Below are positions 1-5,565 of a DNA stretch of 14,460 nt, in pieces. The DNA comes from Spirochaetia bacterium. Its GTDB lineage: Bacteria > Spirochaetota > Spirochaetia > PWKH01. The DNA lies in the NCBI GenBank assembly GCA_021736505.1, contig JAIPFU010000027.1:1-14460 (forward strand), read 5' to 3'. Within the stretch, counting starts at the first letter, position 1. Each line of letters starts with the position of its first letter. The notes below the pieces were generated by a model. That model was not told the origin of the DNA. It worked only from the letters and a program-made list of their open reading frames with translations, and searched no databases. A program made the translations under genes and the position numbers.

Positions 1-364
1 TCGGCAGAAAACTCTTCAGGGTCTTCACCATCTCCTGCCGGGTCGCCGTCGGGATATCCAGCGAGTGGGTCACCTTGTCTATCTGCTCATGCGCCGCCTT
101 CAGCACCTCCGGGTGCCCGTGTCCCAGCGCCATCACTCCGGCTCCGCCGAACAGGTCGATATACACATTCCCGTCCGCGTCCTGGATTGTCGCTCCCCGT
201 CCCAGCTCCATCGCCATCGGCATCCCTTTCGAATAGGAGACCGCACTGCTTTCGTTCCCGTCCTGATAACTCAATATCTCTTTCGATTTTGGGCCCGGCG
301 GTACCACATTGATCTTCGGCGCTCCCGCTATCGATAATTTCCCGTATTCTTCATCTCGTTTCAT
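1..364 (-). CDS. Class III (PLP-dependent) aminotransferase, N-terminal part, cut by the window edge
   Basis: The first 121 codons are present and the rest lies beyond the left edge. The translation shows the usual N-terminal layout of class III aminotransferases (4-aminobutyrate, ornithine or diaminobutyrate type). A start-proximal APKINVVPPGPKSKEI segment is followed by DADGNVYIDLFGGAGV and then ALGHGHPEV, the family's 'D-x-D-G-x-x-Y-I-D ... G-H-x-H-P' region. Enzymes of this family move an amino group from an omega-amino acid to a 2-oxo acid in the cytoplasm. The PLP-binding lysine would lie outside the window, so activity and substrate cannot be judged. The ATG is preceded by AAGGAGA (371-377) with about 6 bases of spacing, which fixes the start. 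Family is fairly sure, substrate unknown. Confidence 0.85.
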   Translation of the reverse strand, partial: MKRDEEYGKLSIAGAPKINVVPPGPKSKEILSYQDGNESSAVSYSKGMPMAMELGRGATIQDADGNVYIDLFGGAGVMALGHGHPEVLKAAHEQIDKVTHSLDIPTATRQEMVKTLKSFLP

Positions 365-814
365 CTCTTCTCTCCTTCGGTTTAATAGATATTAATCTTA
401 TTTAGTGTGTAAAAATGCTTTCGCTGCATAGTTCGTTGAAAACTGCATTTAATGTTAATTAATATTACTGTGTAAGTATATATTTAACTAATGTAATATA
501 TCTTACATCTTTTTTTAAAAGAGTTCAACACTTTTTTTGTAAATTTATCATACCATCAATTATTTTGAATGATATGGTTTAAAACATAATATTCTTTACA
601 TTAATTGCGTATTTACCTATATCAGTCTTTTTTTATCCGAATTAATGATTAAAGCATATTTTTTTAAGGTAAGCAGCCTCTAGCACACGTTAATTGCAGG
701 GTTTCTGCAAATACTTGCACTGATAGATTTATTTGTTAGTCCGTGCTACACTTAAATATCTAAATGTATGTATCTGCACGTATAAGAAAAAATATATGAG
801 GGAAGGGGGCTAAC
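365..814. other. AT-rich intergenic region between divergent genes
   Basis: There is no open reading frame of note in these 450 bases and no RNA gene that I recognise. The composition is much more AT-rich than the flanking coding regions, with several T-runs (about 508-540 and 626-667). A weak minus-strand promoter candidate for the aminotransferase is TTTACA (413-408), 16 bases, TATCTA (391-386). For the plus-strand reductase an extended -10 candidate TGcTACACT (744-752) is present but without a good -35. An imperfect dyad (ACCATCA paired with TGATATGGT) lies around 551-578, and a cluster of TTGCA half-sites lies at 694-720. Confidence 0.5.
694..720. promoter_or_regulatory. Cluster of three alternating TTGCA half-sites (operator candidate)
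   Basis: TTGCAG (694-699), CTGCAA (705-710) and TTGCAC (715-720) form two overlapping inverted repeats. The outer two copies are 21 bases apart, about two helical turns. It sits about 95 bases upstream of the aldo/keto reductase start and could bind a dimeric regulator. Only the repeat pattern is seen; the function is inferred. Confidence 0.3.
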
Positions 815-1690
815 ATGACTACATATACATCTATTATTCCTACCAAAAAATTTGGGCGTACCGGTCATCTCAGTACAAGAGCCATATTCGGAGCAGCAGC
901 TTTTTCTGAAGTTACCCAGTACGAAGCTGACAAGACTTTTGAGCTGCTAAATTCTTACGGAGTAAACCATATTGATACCGCCCGGAGTTATGGCGACGCC
1001 GAGCTTCGCATCGGTCCTTGGATGAAAACGCAGAGAAAGGACTTTTTTCTAGCAACAAAAACCAACAAACGTACCAAAGAAGAAGCTCTACGAGAGCTGT
1101 ATGAATCCCTTGAACGGCTTCAGACAGATTATATTGATCTTTGGCAGATGCATTTTCTTGTAGATCCGGGAGAATGGAATACTGCTTTGAATACCGGAGG
1201 AGCTATTGAGGCTTTTATAGAGGCCAAAGAAAAAGGACTTGTCCGCTTTCTTGGAGTAACCGGACATGGGGTTACAGCTCCAGCTATGCACATTCGAAGC
1301 CTGAATACATTTGATTTTGATACAGTGCTTTTCCCCTACAATTTTTTGATGATGAAAAACCCGGAATATGCCGAACAGACAAAACAGCTGCTTGAACTCT
1401 GCAGAGAAAAGAATATTGCCGTACAGACCATCAAATCAATTGCAAAAAGGGAGGCAAAAGAGGATGAGAAGGCCTATGCAACATGGTATGAACCACTTGC
1501 AGAAGAGAAAGCTATACGTAATTCAGTGCAGTGGGTACTCAAGAACTCTCAGGTTTTTCTAAATACCGCTGGAGATATACACCTTCTTCCCACCATACTG
1601 GAAGCTGCGAAGAATTTCACCGAGGGACCGACGGAAGAAGAGATGGAAACTATTACTAATGAATACAAGGTTGAACCCTTGTTTCACTAA
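815..1690 (+). CDS. Aldo/keto reductase family oxidoreductase
   Basis: The 291-residue protein has the normal length and order of the aldo/keto reductase (AKR) TIM-barrel family, NAD(P)H-dependent cytoplasmic carbonyl reductases. The active-site tetrad is readable: Asp54 in HIDTA, Tyr59 in RSYG, Lys82 in LATKT and His113 in DLWQMHF. The segment GLVRFLGVTGHG (about 140-151) matches the family's 'G-x-x-R-x-x-G-x-S/T' strand. The late cofactor-binding region is less canonical, so cofactor preference is not assigned. The ATG follows a purine-rich GGAAGGGGG with 5 bases of spacing. The gene stands alone on its strand and converges on the ABC importer operon, with only 21 bases between the two stop codons. 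The natural substrate is unknown; family assignment is firm. Confidence 0.93.
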   Translation: MTTYTSIIPTKKFGRTGHLSTRAIFGAAAFSEVTQYEADKTFELLNSYGVNHIDTARSYGDAELRIGPWMKTQRKDFFLATKTNKRTKEEALRELYESLERLQTDYIDLWQMHFLVDPGEWNTALNTGGAIEAFIEAKEKGLVRFLGVTGHGVTAPAMHIRSLNTFDFDTVLFPYNFLMMKNPEYAEQTKQLLELCREKNIAVQTIKSIAKREAKEDEKAYATWYEPLAEEKAIRNSVQWVLKNSQVFLNTAGDIHLLPTILEAAKNFTEGPTEEEMETITNEYKVEPLFH

Positions 1691-1710
1691 ATATCACTAA
1701 ATATCACTAC
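1681..1710. repeat. Imperfect 10-bp tandem repeat, three copies, over the reductase stop codon
   Basis: Three consecutive 10-base units (1681-1690, 1691-1700, 1701-1710) share the core TCACTAA, with the last unit ending in C. The repeat includes the TAA stop of the aldo/keto reductase and fills the 21-bp gap to the convergent ATPase gene. No terminator hairpin is seen here. Confidence 0.6.
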
Positions 1711-1711
1711 A

Positions 1712-2521
1712 TTACAGCATTTTCTGAAGGAAAGTCTTTATTCGAGGGTGATCAGGATTTTTGAATAACTTATCTGGAGCAGCGATTTCGATAATTTTAC
1801 CATCATCCATAAAAATGACTTTGTCGGAAACTTCACGGGCAAAAGACATTTCGTGAGTTACTATCAGCATGGTCATGTGCTCTTTTGCCAATGTCTTGAT
1901 GACCTGCAGCACTTCCCCGATAAGTTCGGGGTCCAGAGCACTCGTAGGTTCATCAAAAAGCATGATATCCGGCTCCATAGCCAGTGCTCTGGCTATGGCT
2001 ACCCGCTGCTTCTGCCCGCCTGAGAGAAAACAAGGATACACATCACGCTTGTCACTCAAACCAACTTTTGCGAGGAGCTGCTCACCTTTTTTTACGGCTG
2101 TGGCTTTCTCTTCTTTTGCCACAACAATGGGACCCTCGATGACATTTTCCAGAGCAGTCTTGTGGGGGAACAGATTAAAATTCTGAAAGACCATTCCCAG
2201 TTTTCTACACCTGTGCCGAATTACATGCTCTGATGGTCGGACTATTCCGCCATCAGCCTTTTCCCTAACAATCTCTTCACCTTCAATTGCAATAGTACCT
2301 CCGCTTGCCCGCTCCAGATGAATCAGACATCGGAGCAGAGTACTCTTTCCGGATCCGGAGGGACCGATGACAGAGAGGATCTCTCCTCGATGCACGGTAA
2401 GATCCAAGCCCTTGAGAACTTCAAGATCGCCGAATTGCTTTTTGAGATGTGAAACAGATATAATGACCGTATCGTCGCTCTTCAAAGATTCAGTCCTTTT
2501 CAAAGCCTCAGATGTTTTCAA
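1712..2521 (-). CDS. Polar amino-acid ABC transporter, ATP-binding protein
   Basis: This ATPase drives an amino-acid importer of the GlnQ/HisP class at the inner face of the membrane. All nucleotide-binding motifs are intact: Walker A GPSGSGKS (53-60), Q-loop Gln113, signature LSGGQ (166-170), Walker B IMLFDEP (186-192), D-loop SALD and the switch histidine in VTHEMS (His223). It is the last gene of the operon, 21 bases after the permease stop. No ATG start is available. The outermost start is a TTG at 2521 preceded by AAGGA at 8 bases, giving 269 aa. A second TTG at 2485, also preceded by AAGGA at 8 bases, would give 257 aa, closer to the usual length of about 240-255. Both lie in an 18-bp triplication. 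Symbol left empty because the ligand is unknown (glnQ-like). Confidence 0.93.
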   Translation of the reverse strand: MKTSEALKRTESLKSDDTVIISVSHLKKQFGDLEVLKGLDLTVHRGEILSVIGPSGSGKSTLLRCLIHLERASGGTIAIEGEEIVREKADGGIVRPSEHVIRHRCRKLGMVFQNFNLFPHKTALENVIEGPIVVAKEEKATAVKKGEQLLAKVGLSDKRDVYPCFLSGGQKQRVAIARALAMEPDIMLFDEPTSALDPELIGEVLQVIKTLAKEHMTMLIVTHEMSFAREVSDKVIFMDDGKIIEIAAPDKLFKNPDHPRIKTFLQKML

Positions 2522-2536
2522 AGCTTCAATCCTTTT
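2483..2536 (-). repeat. 18-bp tandem repeat, three copies, carrying SD plus TTG start modules of the ATPase gene
   Basis: On the minus strand three exact-length 18-base units follow each other: 2536-2519, 2518-2501 and 2500-2483. The first and third read AAAAGGAYTGAAKCTTTG, and each carries an AAGGA Shine-Dalgarno core 8 bases before a TTG. The middle unit keeps the frame and the TTG but its AAGGA has degenerated. The unit length is a multiple of three, so all TTGs are in frame with the ATPase. The repeat encodes the low-complexity N-terminus (residues 1-12). Confidence 0.85.
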
Positions 2537-2542
2537 TATAGT

Positions 2543-3190
2543 TTATTCATATACTGAATACTTTTTCTCCAGCCGCTTGAAAAACAGGACAACCCCGTAA
2601 TTTAAAATTAAATAGATGCCCGCGGCAATGACAAAAGGGAGAATCGTAAAATCCCTGGCAACAATTTCCTTTGAATTTCTCAGAACCTCTCCAATTCCGA
2701 GAACAACTACCAGCGCTGTATCCTTAACCAGGGTGATTGCCTCATTTGCAATGGGCGGCAGGACCCGTTTGATAGTCTGCGGCAGAATAATTCTGATCAT
2801 TGTCTGTCGGTAATTCATCCCCACAACCCTAGCGGCCTCATACTGCCCTTTATCGATGGACTGAATCCCAGCTCTAAAAATTTCCGTAAAATAGGCGCCG
2901 TAATTGATAATGAATGTCAGGACAGCAGCATTAAATCTTTCCAATCGTATACCGGGAAACAAAATAGGAATTCCGTAGTAGACAAAGAAAAGCTGCAGCA
3001 GCAGAGGAGTTCCCCGAACAACGGATGTGTAAATTTCCATAAGTCCCCGAAGCAGACTTATTTTTGATGTCTTCGCCATGGCTGACACAAAGCCTAAGGG
3101 AAGGGAAAAGAGAAGCGTATAGAGAAAGAGCTGTAAGGTAATGGTACAACCCTCAAGGATGTACCAGGTTGACTGCAGTAAATAATCCAT
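2543..3190 (-). CDS. Polar amino-acid ABC transporter, permease protein
   Basis: The 215-residue membrane protein belongs to the HisM/GlnP permease family, whose members form the channel of polar amino-acid importers in the cytoplasmic membrane. Hydrophobic segments cover about 10-36, 55-78, 87-104 and 182-205. The cytoplasmic EAA loop that docks on the ATPase is clear: YEAARVVGMNYRQTMIRIILP (about 119-139), followed by RVLPPIANEAITLVKDTALV, another conserved stretch of this family. Only one permease gene is present, so the transporter probably uses a homodimer. The ATG at 3190 has only a modest purine-rich signal (AAAGG) upstream. It lies between the binding protein (137-base gap containing a hairpin) and the ATPase (21-base gap). 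Confidence 0.94.
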   Translation of the reverse strand: MDYLLQSTWYILEGCTITLQLFLYTLLFSLPLGFVSAMAKTSKISLLRGLMEIYTSVVRGTPLLLQLFFVYYGIPILFPGIRLERFNAAVLTFIINYGAYFTEIFRAGIQSIDKGQYEAARVVGMNYRQTMIRIILPQTIKRVLPPIANEAITLVKDTALVVVLGIGEVLRNSKEIVARDFTILPFVIAAGIYLILNYGVVLFFKRLEKKYSVYE

Positions 3191-3268
3191 CAGCCGCCTT
3201 TATGTTGAATTGCAATAAGAGTAATATAAAAACTTTAATTCAGTTTTACAGTACAATCATTTTTAAAG

Positions 3269-3302
3269 ATACATCCGCTGACAAAAGAACCAGCGGATGT
3301 AT
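3269..3302 (-). terminator. Intercistronic 12-bp hairpin after the binding-protein gene
   Basis: ATACATCCGCTG (3269-3280) and CAGCGGATGTAT (3291-3302) form a perfect 12-bp stem with a 10-base loop. In the operon's direction it lies about 25 bases after the binding-protein stop and is followed by CTTTAAAAATG, not a T-run. It is therefore better read as an mRNA 3'-end stabiliser or partial terminator. Such an element would let the binding protein be made in excess over the permease and ATPase, as is common for these operons. The stem is seen; the role is inferred. Confidence 0.7.
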
Positions 3303-3327
3303 GCTGTTTCTATCTGTATACTACGCC

Positions 3328-4140
3328 TTAACGGGGAAGCAGGATATCTTCTTCAAACCATTTGTGTGAGATTTCAGCTGCAGTTCCGTCTTCGATCATT
3401 TCGTCAAGAATTCTATCAACTTCAGCGGCAAAAGCCTTTTCACCCTTTCTGAAACCAATTCCATACTCTTCAGCTGCAAAAAAGTCGCTAGCCACATCAA
3501 AAACACCAGGCCGTTTTGAAATATAGTAGCGCCCAAGTATTTCATCAACAACAACCGCATCAATTCTGCCTACTTCAAGATCCATCAGAGCCTGCACATT
3601 ATCCTGATACTTGAAAAGTTCTTCAAAGGTTTCCATGGTATCCATATCCGAGCGTACTGCATCTTCAGCGCTGCTTCCCAGCTGAATCCCTACATTTGCA
3701 CCATCCAGATCTGCCTTCGTATCAATTCCTGAATCTTTCTGCACAATAACAATCTGACGGTTGGCAATATAGGGTTTTGAGAATTCAATCTTCTCCATTC
3801 TCTCATCTGTAATGGTTAAGCCGTTCCAAATTACATCAATATCCTTGCTGTTCAGGTCTAAGATTTTCGCATCCCAGTCAATCGGCTGAAGTCTCAGGTC
3901 CACACCCATTCGGGAAGTTACTTCCTTTGCTAAGTCAATATCAAAACCTACAATTTCTCCATCATCACCGCGGAATCCCATGGGAGGGAAACTGTCATCC
4001 AAGCCGAGAACAAATTCCCCTTTATCAAGAATATAGTCCAGGGAATTATCACCACCCTCCATCTCCTGAGCACCCGCAGCAAAAATCAGGGTACTTCCAA
4101 CAAACAGTAACATTGCCAGTAAGCTTACAGTCTTTTTCAT
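3328..4140 (-). CDS. Polar amino-acid ABC transporter, periplasmic substrate-binding protein
   Basis: This 270-residue protein is a family 3 solute-binding protein, which captures an amino acid outside the cytoplasmic membrane and delivers it to the permease. Residues 1-25 are a Sec signal peptide (KK, hydrophobic core, then AAGAQE as the likely cleavage region) with no lipobox cysteine. The mature part shows the family signature GFDIDLAKEV, then IWNGLTITDERMEKIEFSKPY and GIQLGSS, the ligand-pocket strands. An upstream in-frame TTG (4152) would add four residues, but the ATG at 4140 is better. It is followed directly by MKKT, and GGAGAG lies 5 to 10 bases before it. It is the first gene of the operon, with a strong promoter candidate at 4275-4303. 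The exact amino acid bound cannot be read from the sequence. Confidence 0.94.
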   Translation of the reverse strand: MKKTVSLLAMLLFVGSTLIFAAGAQEMEGGDNSLDYILDKGEFVLGLDDSFPPMGFRGDDGEIVGFDIDLAKEVTSRMGVDLRLQPIDWDAKILDLNSKDIDVIWNGLTITDERMEKIEFSKPYIANRQIVIVQKDSGIDTKADLDGANVGIQLGSSAEDAVRSDMDTMETFEELFKYQDNVQALMDLEVGRIDAVVVDEILGRYYISKRPGVFDVASDFFAAEEYGIGFRKGEKAFAAEVDRILDEMIEDGTAAEISHKWFEEDILLPR

Positions 4141-4165
4141 GTAACTCTCCAAGTTTTAATTCGTT

Positions 4166-4222
4166 TTACTTCAATAAAGAAACATAGCTGTAAAAAAAGT
4201 AAAAACATGCTAAGTTAAGCAT
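4166..4222 (-). CDS. Possible 18-residue leader peptide in the importer-operon leader
   Basis: An ATG at 4222 is preceded by AAGG at 6 bases. It opens an 18-codon frame, MLNLACFYFFYSYVSLLK, that stops 25 bases before the binding-protein ATG. Six of its residues are Phe or Tyr, mostly from the T-rich stretch TTTTTACTTTTTTTAC. Its start codon lies in the first arm of the leader hairpin (4206-4223). It could be a regulatory leader peptide, but the aromatic run may simply reflect the U-tract. Low confidence. Confidence 0.25.
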   Translation of the reverse strand: MLNLACFYFFYSYVSLLK

Positions 4223-4223
4223 G
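4206..4223 (-). terminator. Leader hairpin followed by U-tract (attenuator candidate) before the binding-protein gene
   Basis: On the minus strand CATGCT (4223-4218), a 6-base loop and AGCATG (4211-4206) form a 6-bp stem. It is directly followed by TTTTT, AC and a run of seven T. It lies about 45 bases downstream of the predicted transcription start and about 65 before the binding-protein ATG. A competing pairing is possible: GTTTAAG (about 4236-4230) can pair with CTTAAC in the loop region. The stem and T-tract are seen; attenuation is inferred. Confidence 0.45.
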
Positions 4224-4274
4224 CGCAACCTTAAACAGGAAGAATCCTTATTCAGTACGTTAGTATTGGTATTG

Positions 4275-4303
4275 AGTATATGTAAGGAGAGGGTTTTTGT
4301 AAA
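4275..4303 (-). promoter_or_regulatory. Sigma-70-type promoter of the amino-acid importer operon
   Basis: TTTACA (4303-4298) and TATACT (4280-4275) are each one base from consensus and are separated by exactly 17 bases. Transcription would start near 4268 and leave a leader of about 128 bases before the binding-protein ATG. Confidence 0.7.
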
Positions 4304-4408
4304 TACAATGAGCATTTGAAAATACCAATTACATTGGGGAAGCAGCAAAGAAACTGCTAAGAAAACAGCAAAGAAACCGGGATGGGAAATAGCAAAAAAA
4401 TGATACCC

Positions 4409-4475
4409 GCTATTCAGGCTATTCAGGCTATTCAGGCTATTCAGACATGCAGGCATACAGACATTTTCCAGACAT
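4409..4475. repeat. GCTATTCAG tandem repeat (four exact copies) plus three CAGACAT copies
   Basis: GCTATTCAG occurs four times without a mismatch (4409-4417, 4418-4426, 4427-4435, 4436-4444). It is followed by CAGACAT at 4442-4448, 4458-4464 and 4469-4475. The array ends 20 bases before the GTG start of the EEP gene and lies in the region where its promoter or 5' leader should be. Confidence 0.9.
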
Positions 4476-4495
4476 ACTTTCTATAGGAGGCCGTT

Positions 4496-5533
4496 GTGGC
4501 AAAAAAACGCAGAAAAAGTCCGTTAATTATTATCATCTTAGTCTTATTCTATGGAGCTTACAGCTATTTCGACCTAGATAGATATATCCCCCTGAATGAT
4601 ACACTCTCAGCAGTTTTGGATACATCATTCGGAAATCAGTCAGTCTCACAAGGGGCTGCTCAGCAGAGGGATTCAACACCACAAGAAACCCTCTCCATGG
4701 AGAACTCATCCGCGATTTCTGAAGCAGGCACATCAGCAGACTCATCAGTAAACCCATCAGCAAACTCAGCCGTGGATGACGACCTGCTGCATTTCGCCAC
4801 GTGGAATGTACGAATTCTTTCCGACAACAGCCGTGACGATGAAGAACTGAAGCTCATTGCCGGCATCATGGATAACTACGAATTCATTGCCGTCCAGGAG
4901 CTGCGGGATACCAAAGTTCTCGACAGACTTATGGCAATGCTCCCCGAAAGCTACACCTACATCGCATCAGACCCCGTAGGCAGAGGCGTTAAAGAGCTCT
5001 ACGCGTACATCTACAATTCCCAAGTCGTCTCCCACAGCGACAGTTCCTACCTCTATGACGACTCGAAGGACATATTTATCCGTGAACCTTACATCGCCGA
5101 CTTTCAGGCAGGAGAATTCGACTTCACCGTCATCACCATGCACTCGATTTACGGAGACTCCATCAGCGATCGACGTATGGAAGCTTCCTACATGGATAGC
5201 GTAATTCTTGAAGCAGACAGCAGAGATCCGGACGAAAAGGACATTATCCTTACAGGGGACTTCAACCTCCCCGGGGACGACCATGCTTGGGATATAATCG
5301 GCTATACTGCCCTGGTATCGCCGGAACAGAAAACCACCATTACCGACACAAGCAGCTATGACAACATCTGGCTCAGCGAAGAACACACCTACTCCAGCGA
5401 ATTCCACTCCTTTGATACCGTTTATCGCTTTGATGAGGAGTTATTCAATGACGACGATAAAGCGGCAAGCTTGGCCGTCTCAGATCATCGCCCAGTGTCC
5501 CTGTTTTTCAGGACTAATATGGATGATGACTAA
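4496..5533 (+). CDS. Membrane-anchored endonuclease/exonuclease/phosphatase (DNase I-like) family protein
   Basis: The 345-residue protein has an N-terminal KKRRK charge cluster and one hydrophobic segment (about 9-25), a signal anchor or signal peptide. A Ser/Thr/Ala-rich linker (about 44-95) leads to an EEP (DNase I/exonuclease III) domain at 98-340. Metal and catalytic motifs are present in order: WN (Asn104), QE (Glu135), REPYIADF (194-201), His216 in TMHS, GDFN (Asp255, Asn257), YDN (Asp289) and SDHRP (Asp330, His331). It should be a Mg-dependent phosphodiesterase facing the periplasm or exterior. A secreted or anchored nuclease is likely, but phosphatase activity is not excluded. The start is GTG, chosen because AGGAGG (4485-4490) lies 5 bases upstream. 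It stands alone and converges on the GH3 gene with 32 bases between. Confidence 0.9.
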   Translation: MAKKRRKSPLIIIILVLFYGAYSYFDLDRYIPLNDTLSAVLDTSFGNQSVSQGAAQQRDSTPQETLSMENSSAISEAGTSADSSVNPSANSAVDDDLLHFATWNVRILSDNSRDDEELKLIAGIMDNYEFIAVQELRDTKVLDRLMAMLPESYTYIASDPVGRGVKELYAYIYNSQVVSHSDSSYLYDDSKDIFIREPYIADFQAGEFDFTVITMHSIYGDSISDRRMEASYMDSVILEADSRDPDEKDIILTGDFNLPGDDHAWDIIGYTALVSPEQKTTITDTSSYDNIWLSEEHTYSSEFHSFDTVYRFDEELFNDDDKAASLAVSDHRPVSLFFRTNMDDD

Positions 5534-5565
5534 GCGCTCGAGTTCCGCCGACAGCTGAATCTGAT

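Larger units (their letters stand above)
4141..4495. other. Intergenic region between divergent importer operon and EEP gene
   Basis: These 355 bases hold the importer promoter (4275-4303), its leader with hairpin and possible leader peptide, and a repeat-rich stretch (4409-4475) in front of the EEP gene. A minus-strand open frame through the repeats (start near 4456) encodes LNS repeats. It is probably not a gene, because it runs through the promoter and has no good ribosome binding site. No convincing plus-strand promoter was found. Confidence 0.6.

Noticed and set aside
4141..4152. TTG start adding four residues to the binding protein
   Set aside because: It would overlap the Shine-Dalgarno of the better ATG at 4140, which begins a typical MKKT signal peptide.
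4166..4456. 96-residue minus-strand frame with LNS repeats
   Set aside because: The repeats come from the 9-bp DNA array, the frame crosses the operon promoter, and no good ribosome binding site is present. Only the last 18 codons are kept as a weak leader-peptide candidate.
4967..5407. 146-residue minus-strand frame
   Set aside because: Antisense to the EEP gene, whose plus-strand translation carries a full set of catalytic motifs.
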